A stretch of DNA of 9,012 nucleotides, taken from contig JAPLLM010000107.1 in assembly GCA_026387555.1 (NCBI GenBank), forward strand, positions 1 to 9,012, written 5' to 3'. The notes under the pieces are model-generated. The model was not told the origin of the DNA. It saw only the letters and a program-made list of their open reading frames with translations, and searched no databases. Positions 7,652 through 9,012 of the stretch are shown here, piece by piece. The position numbers and the translations under genes were made by a program. Positions within the stretch are counted from its first letter, which is position 1, and the number at the start of each line of letters is the position of its first letter. Origin of the DNA: Candidatus Omnitrophota bacterium (GTDB lineage: Bacteria; Omnitrophota; Gorgyraeia; Gygaellales; Profunditerraquicolaceae).

Positions 7652-7740
7652 TAGAATATCTCCGGTTTTAAAAGGGCTATCAAAAGATAAATAAACAGGA
7701 ATAGGGCAATAATTCCGCTAATCCAATAAATAATCAACAT
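7651..7740 (-). CDS. kdpF: KdpF, small stabilising subunit of the Kdp pump
   Basis: A 29-residue single-helix membrane peptide beginning MLIIYWISGIIALFLF and ending LLIALLKPEIF. The length, position directly before kdpA, and the C-terminal ALLKPE-F motif are those of KdpF, which binds at the KdpA surface and stabilises the complex in the inner membrane. An excellent ribosome binding site (AGGAGGG, 7745-7751) lies four bases before the ATG. The stop codon overlaps the kdpA GTG by one base. The gene is too short for usual gene finders. Confidence 0.92.
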   Translation of the reverse strand: MLIIYWISGIIALFLFIYLLIALLKPEIF

Positions 7741-7752
7741 AGTTCCCTCCTA

Positions 7753-7794
7753 GCACAGAAAGTGCACACCGGCCAATCCTTTATGGCCGGGTGT
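7753..7794 (-). other. Two tandem RNA hairpins before kdpF
   Basis: On the minus strand ACACCCGGCCA (7794-7784) pairs with TGGCCGGTGT (7775-7766) with one bulge. Directly after it GCAC/GTGC (7765-7753) forms a short second hairpin, ending next to the kdpF ribosome binding site. No T-run follows, so these are not intrinsic terminators. They may set mRNA processing, stability or relative translation of kdpF-kdpA. The first hairpin touches the stop codon of the micro-ORF upstream. Confidence 0.6.
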
Positions 7795-7874
7795 TAGACC
7801 TTATCGCAAAGGCGAATAAAAGCAAAAGTAATTAATCCCGTAATCAGTATTATTGCCACTACTAAAACGTCCAT
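7794..7874 (-). CDS. 26-residue membrane micro-ORF in the kdp operon
   Basis: ATG at 7874 opens a 26-codon frame, MDVLVVAIILITGLITFAFI then RLCDKV, ending in TAA at 7794. It has a single hydrophobic helix and a short charged C-terminus. AAAGGGA lies a normal distance before the ATG. Small unnamed single-helix ORFs ending in a cysteine-acidic-basic tail (CD-K/R-like) occur, as I recall, before kdpF in several other bacteria, which makes a role as an extra small pump subunit or regulator plausible. The assignment is by position and hydropathy only. Confidence 0.65.
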   Translation of the reverse strand: MDVLVVAIILITGLITFAFIRLCDKV

Positions 7875-7902
7875 TATTATCCCTTTACTTAAGTACCCTG
7901 TT

Positions 7903-7989
7903 CTATCGGCGCAAAAAACAGCTTATTATCAAATATAGGAATATTATAACACAGACGCCGACGCCTACCCAGTAAACTTTATTCCTCAT
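7903..7989 (-). CDS. 28-residue membrane micro-ORF, first gene of the kdp operon
   Basis: ATG at 7989 opens a 28-codon frame. It starts MRNKVYWVGVGVCVIIFLYL and ends IISCFLRR before a TAG stop. A positively charged N-terminus, one hydrophobic helix and a basic end suggest a small inner-membrane peptide. A strong ribosome binding site (GGGGAGAAG, 7992-8000) sits just before the ATG, and only about a dozen bases separate that site from the terminator T-run of the riboswitch. I do not recognise the family. It is the first translated frame in the operon, 28 bases before the next micro-ORF. Confidence 0.5.
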   Translation of the reverse strand: MRNKVYWVGVGVCVIIFLYLIISCFLRR

Positions 7990-8011
7990 ATCTTCTCCCC
8001 AGGTAACCCAA

Positions 8012-8041
8012 AGAAAAAACCAGAGAATGTTTTCTCTGGTT
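8012..8041 (-). terminator. Intrinsic terminator of the c-di-AMP riboswitch
   Basis: On the minus strand AACCAGAGAA (8041-8032) pairs perfectly with TTCTCTGGTT (8027-8018), loop AACA, followed by a T-rich run. A competing pairing is visible: GAGGAATGT (8050-8042) with ACATTCTC (8030-8023), eight pairs with one bulged G, which uses the right arm and would act as antiterminator. This is the expression platform that would stop transcription before the kdp genes when c-di-AMP is bound. Confidence 0.92.
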
Positions 8042-8056
8042 ACATTCCTCAATACA

Positions 8057-8198
8057 TGCGCTTACGAGGTTAGCTGTCGGGCCCGGGTTTGAGTTACCCT
8101 AATCCAAAACTTCGGATATTAACCCCAAGACTTATTAAGTCGCTCTTGGTTCCCCCGCTATCATCCCGGCAATACTGCCCGGAGCAAGATTAAGCGTT
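8057..8198 (-). promoter_or_regulatory. c-di-AMP riboswitch (ydaO/yuaA class)
   Basis: The minus-strand transcript opens with ACGCUUAAUC (8197-8188). It contains GCGGGGGAACC (8158-8148), then CUUGGGGUUAAUAUCCG, then a GGAUUAGGGUAACUC block. It closes with CCCGACAGCUAACC (8081-8068) and CGUAAGCG. CGCUUA at the 5' end pairs with UAAGCG at 8064-8059 to form helix P1. These blocks, their order and spacing match the ydaO/yuaA family, which binds two c-di-AMP molecules and usually turns genes off. An intrinsic terminator follows at 8012-8041, then the potassium pump operon, a known type of target. The inferred circuit is that high potassium raises c-di-AMP and stops kdp transcription. The predicted transcription start lies at the very 5' edge of P1. 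Confidence 0.95.
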
Positions 8199-8205
8199 AA
8201 ATAAA

Positions 8206-8233
8206 AGTATAGCTCAAATTCTTATGAATACAA
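8206..8233 (-). promoter_or_regulatory. Promoter of the riboswitch-kdp operon
   Basis: TATACT (8211-8206) is preceded at 16 bases by TTGTAT (8233-8228). Transcription would begin near 8199, one or two bases before riboswitch helix P1. The -10 hexamer and the 16-base spacer are the same as in the promoter at 1019-1046. It lies between the nadE stop codon and the riboswitch, so kdp need not depend on nadE transcription. No clear terminator separates nadE from this promoter. Confidence 0.7.
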
Positions 8234-8261
8234 GTGTAAAAACGCTTGAGTTGGTAACCGA

Positions 8262-9012
8262 TTAACCTTTATATTTGTTGGTGATTGGCATGCGGCGGTC
8301 GCGGCCGAATGCCTTGGGAGTGATCTTGATCCCGGGAGGAGACTGCCTGCGTTTGTATTCGCTTCCATCGACCATACGCAGGACTCTGGCTACGGTTTCC
8401 TTATCAAAACCCATGCCTGCAATTTTCTCAAGCTCCTTGTCTTCTTCGACATAGGCCTTTAATATCGGATCTAGAGTTTCATGGCAGGGTATCGCTATCT
8501 TTCTGGTTTGGACGTAATTCCGCAGTCGGCGCACGGCTAATTACTTCTTCGGGGATATCTTTGCTTATGGAATTTCTGTATCGGGATAATTTATAGACTA
8601 AAACCTTCGGCACGTCCTTGATCACCGCCAGCCCACCGGCCATATCTCCGTAAAGTGTGGCATACCCCGTGCTCATCTCCGACTTGTTCCCTGTTGTAAG
8701 CACCATCCAACCGAATTTATTGGAGAATGCCATAATGATATTCCCGCGGATACGCGCCTGGAGATTTTCTTCCGTAATATTCCTGGCAGTCCCGGCAAAA
8801 TGCGGCTCAAGCACCGCCAAATACATATTATAAGTCTGGTCTATAGGGATAACCGCGAATTTTATGCCCAAATTCTCGGCAAGTTTGCGCGCGTAATCCT
8901 GCGACTCCTTGGAAGAGTGGCGCGTAGGCATAAAAATACCCATGACATTATCTCTGCCTAGTGCATCCACGGCAAGGGCAGCGACCAGCGAAGAATCAAT
9001 CCCTCCGCTTAA
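8262..9012 (-). pseudogene. nadE: NAD+ synthetase, synthetase domain, partial and frameshifted
   Basis: NadE makes NAD+ from deamido-NAD, ATP and ammonia (or glutamine) in the cytoplasm. The window starts inside the gene at the ATP-pyrophosphatase P-loop LSGGIDSSLVAALAVDALG (right edge). Then follow IFMPTRHSSKESQ, ARIRGNIIMAFSN, LTTGNKSEMSTGYATLYGDMAGG, and [18 protein letters not shown]. The C-terminal part resumes in another frame as [16 protein letters not shown] and ends [15 protein letters not shown] at the stop codon 8262. The pattern resembles the glutamine-dependent form, whose amidase domain would lie beyond the edge. The first frame ends in TGA at 8479 within CTG-CCA-TGA. One missing base near 8480-8486, or a +1 ribosomal shift at CCA-UGA, would restore an uninterrupted protein. 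No other damage is seen and motifs on both sides are intact, so a sequencing error or very recent mutation is most likely. The gene is probably essential. Confidence 0.85.

Overview
This 9 kb window comes from a bacterium. Every gene I can support lies on the minus strand, so the window reads from right to left. Base composition is moderate (mid-40s % GC by eye). Gene content does not fix the phylum. A Kdp operon under a c-di-AMP riboswitch, glutamine-dependent-type NAD synthetase and dense intrinsic terminators would fit an uncultured lineage such as Omnitrophota or a relative, but that is a guess.

Right end (8262-9012): the C-terminal part of the ammonia-ligating domain of NAD+ synthetase (nadE), cut by the window edge and broken by one frameshift. 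Next (8206-8233) comes a sigma-70-type promoter, then a textbook ydaO/yuaA-class c-di-AMP riboswitch (8057-8198) that runs straight into an intrinsic terminator (8012-8041). Behind it is the high-affinity potassium pump operon: two unlisted single-helix micro-ORFs (28 and 26 codons), kdpF (29 codons), kdpA, kdpB, kdpC and kdpD, tightly packed. No kdpE is present in the window. The layout suggests that c-di-AMP, made when internal potassium is sufficient, shuts off pump synthesis at the RNA level.

Two operon genes are unusual. KdpD (726 aa) keeps the ATP-binding, USP, four-helix membrane and GAF parts, but its phospho-acceptor histidine is replaced by serine and the catalytic ATPase domain is absent, so it cannot be a normal histidine kinase. 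KdpB lacks eight normally conserved residues in the linker between the actuator domain and membrane segment 3.

Left part (1-1049): a small sigma-70-family factor (345-866), then the first 50 codons of a probable amino-acid permease. Each is preceded by a leader of the same design: a short ORF with its stop codon in the loop of a first intrinsic terminator, then a second terminator with near-identical flanks (GGCGC-TTTTTT-GTT), then the Shine-Dalgarno and start within about 25 nt. The sigma leader has an excellent promoter (TTGACA-16-TATACT). With no room for a promoter after the second terminator, both genes appear to need readthrough of two terminators. This pair of leaders is the best candidate here for an undescribed regulatory system.
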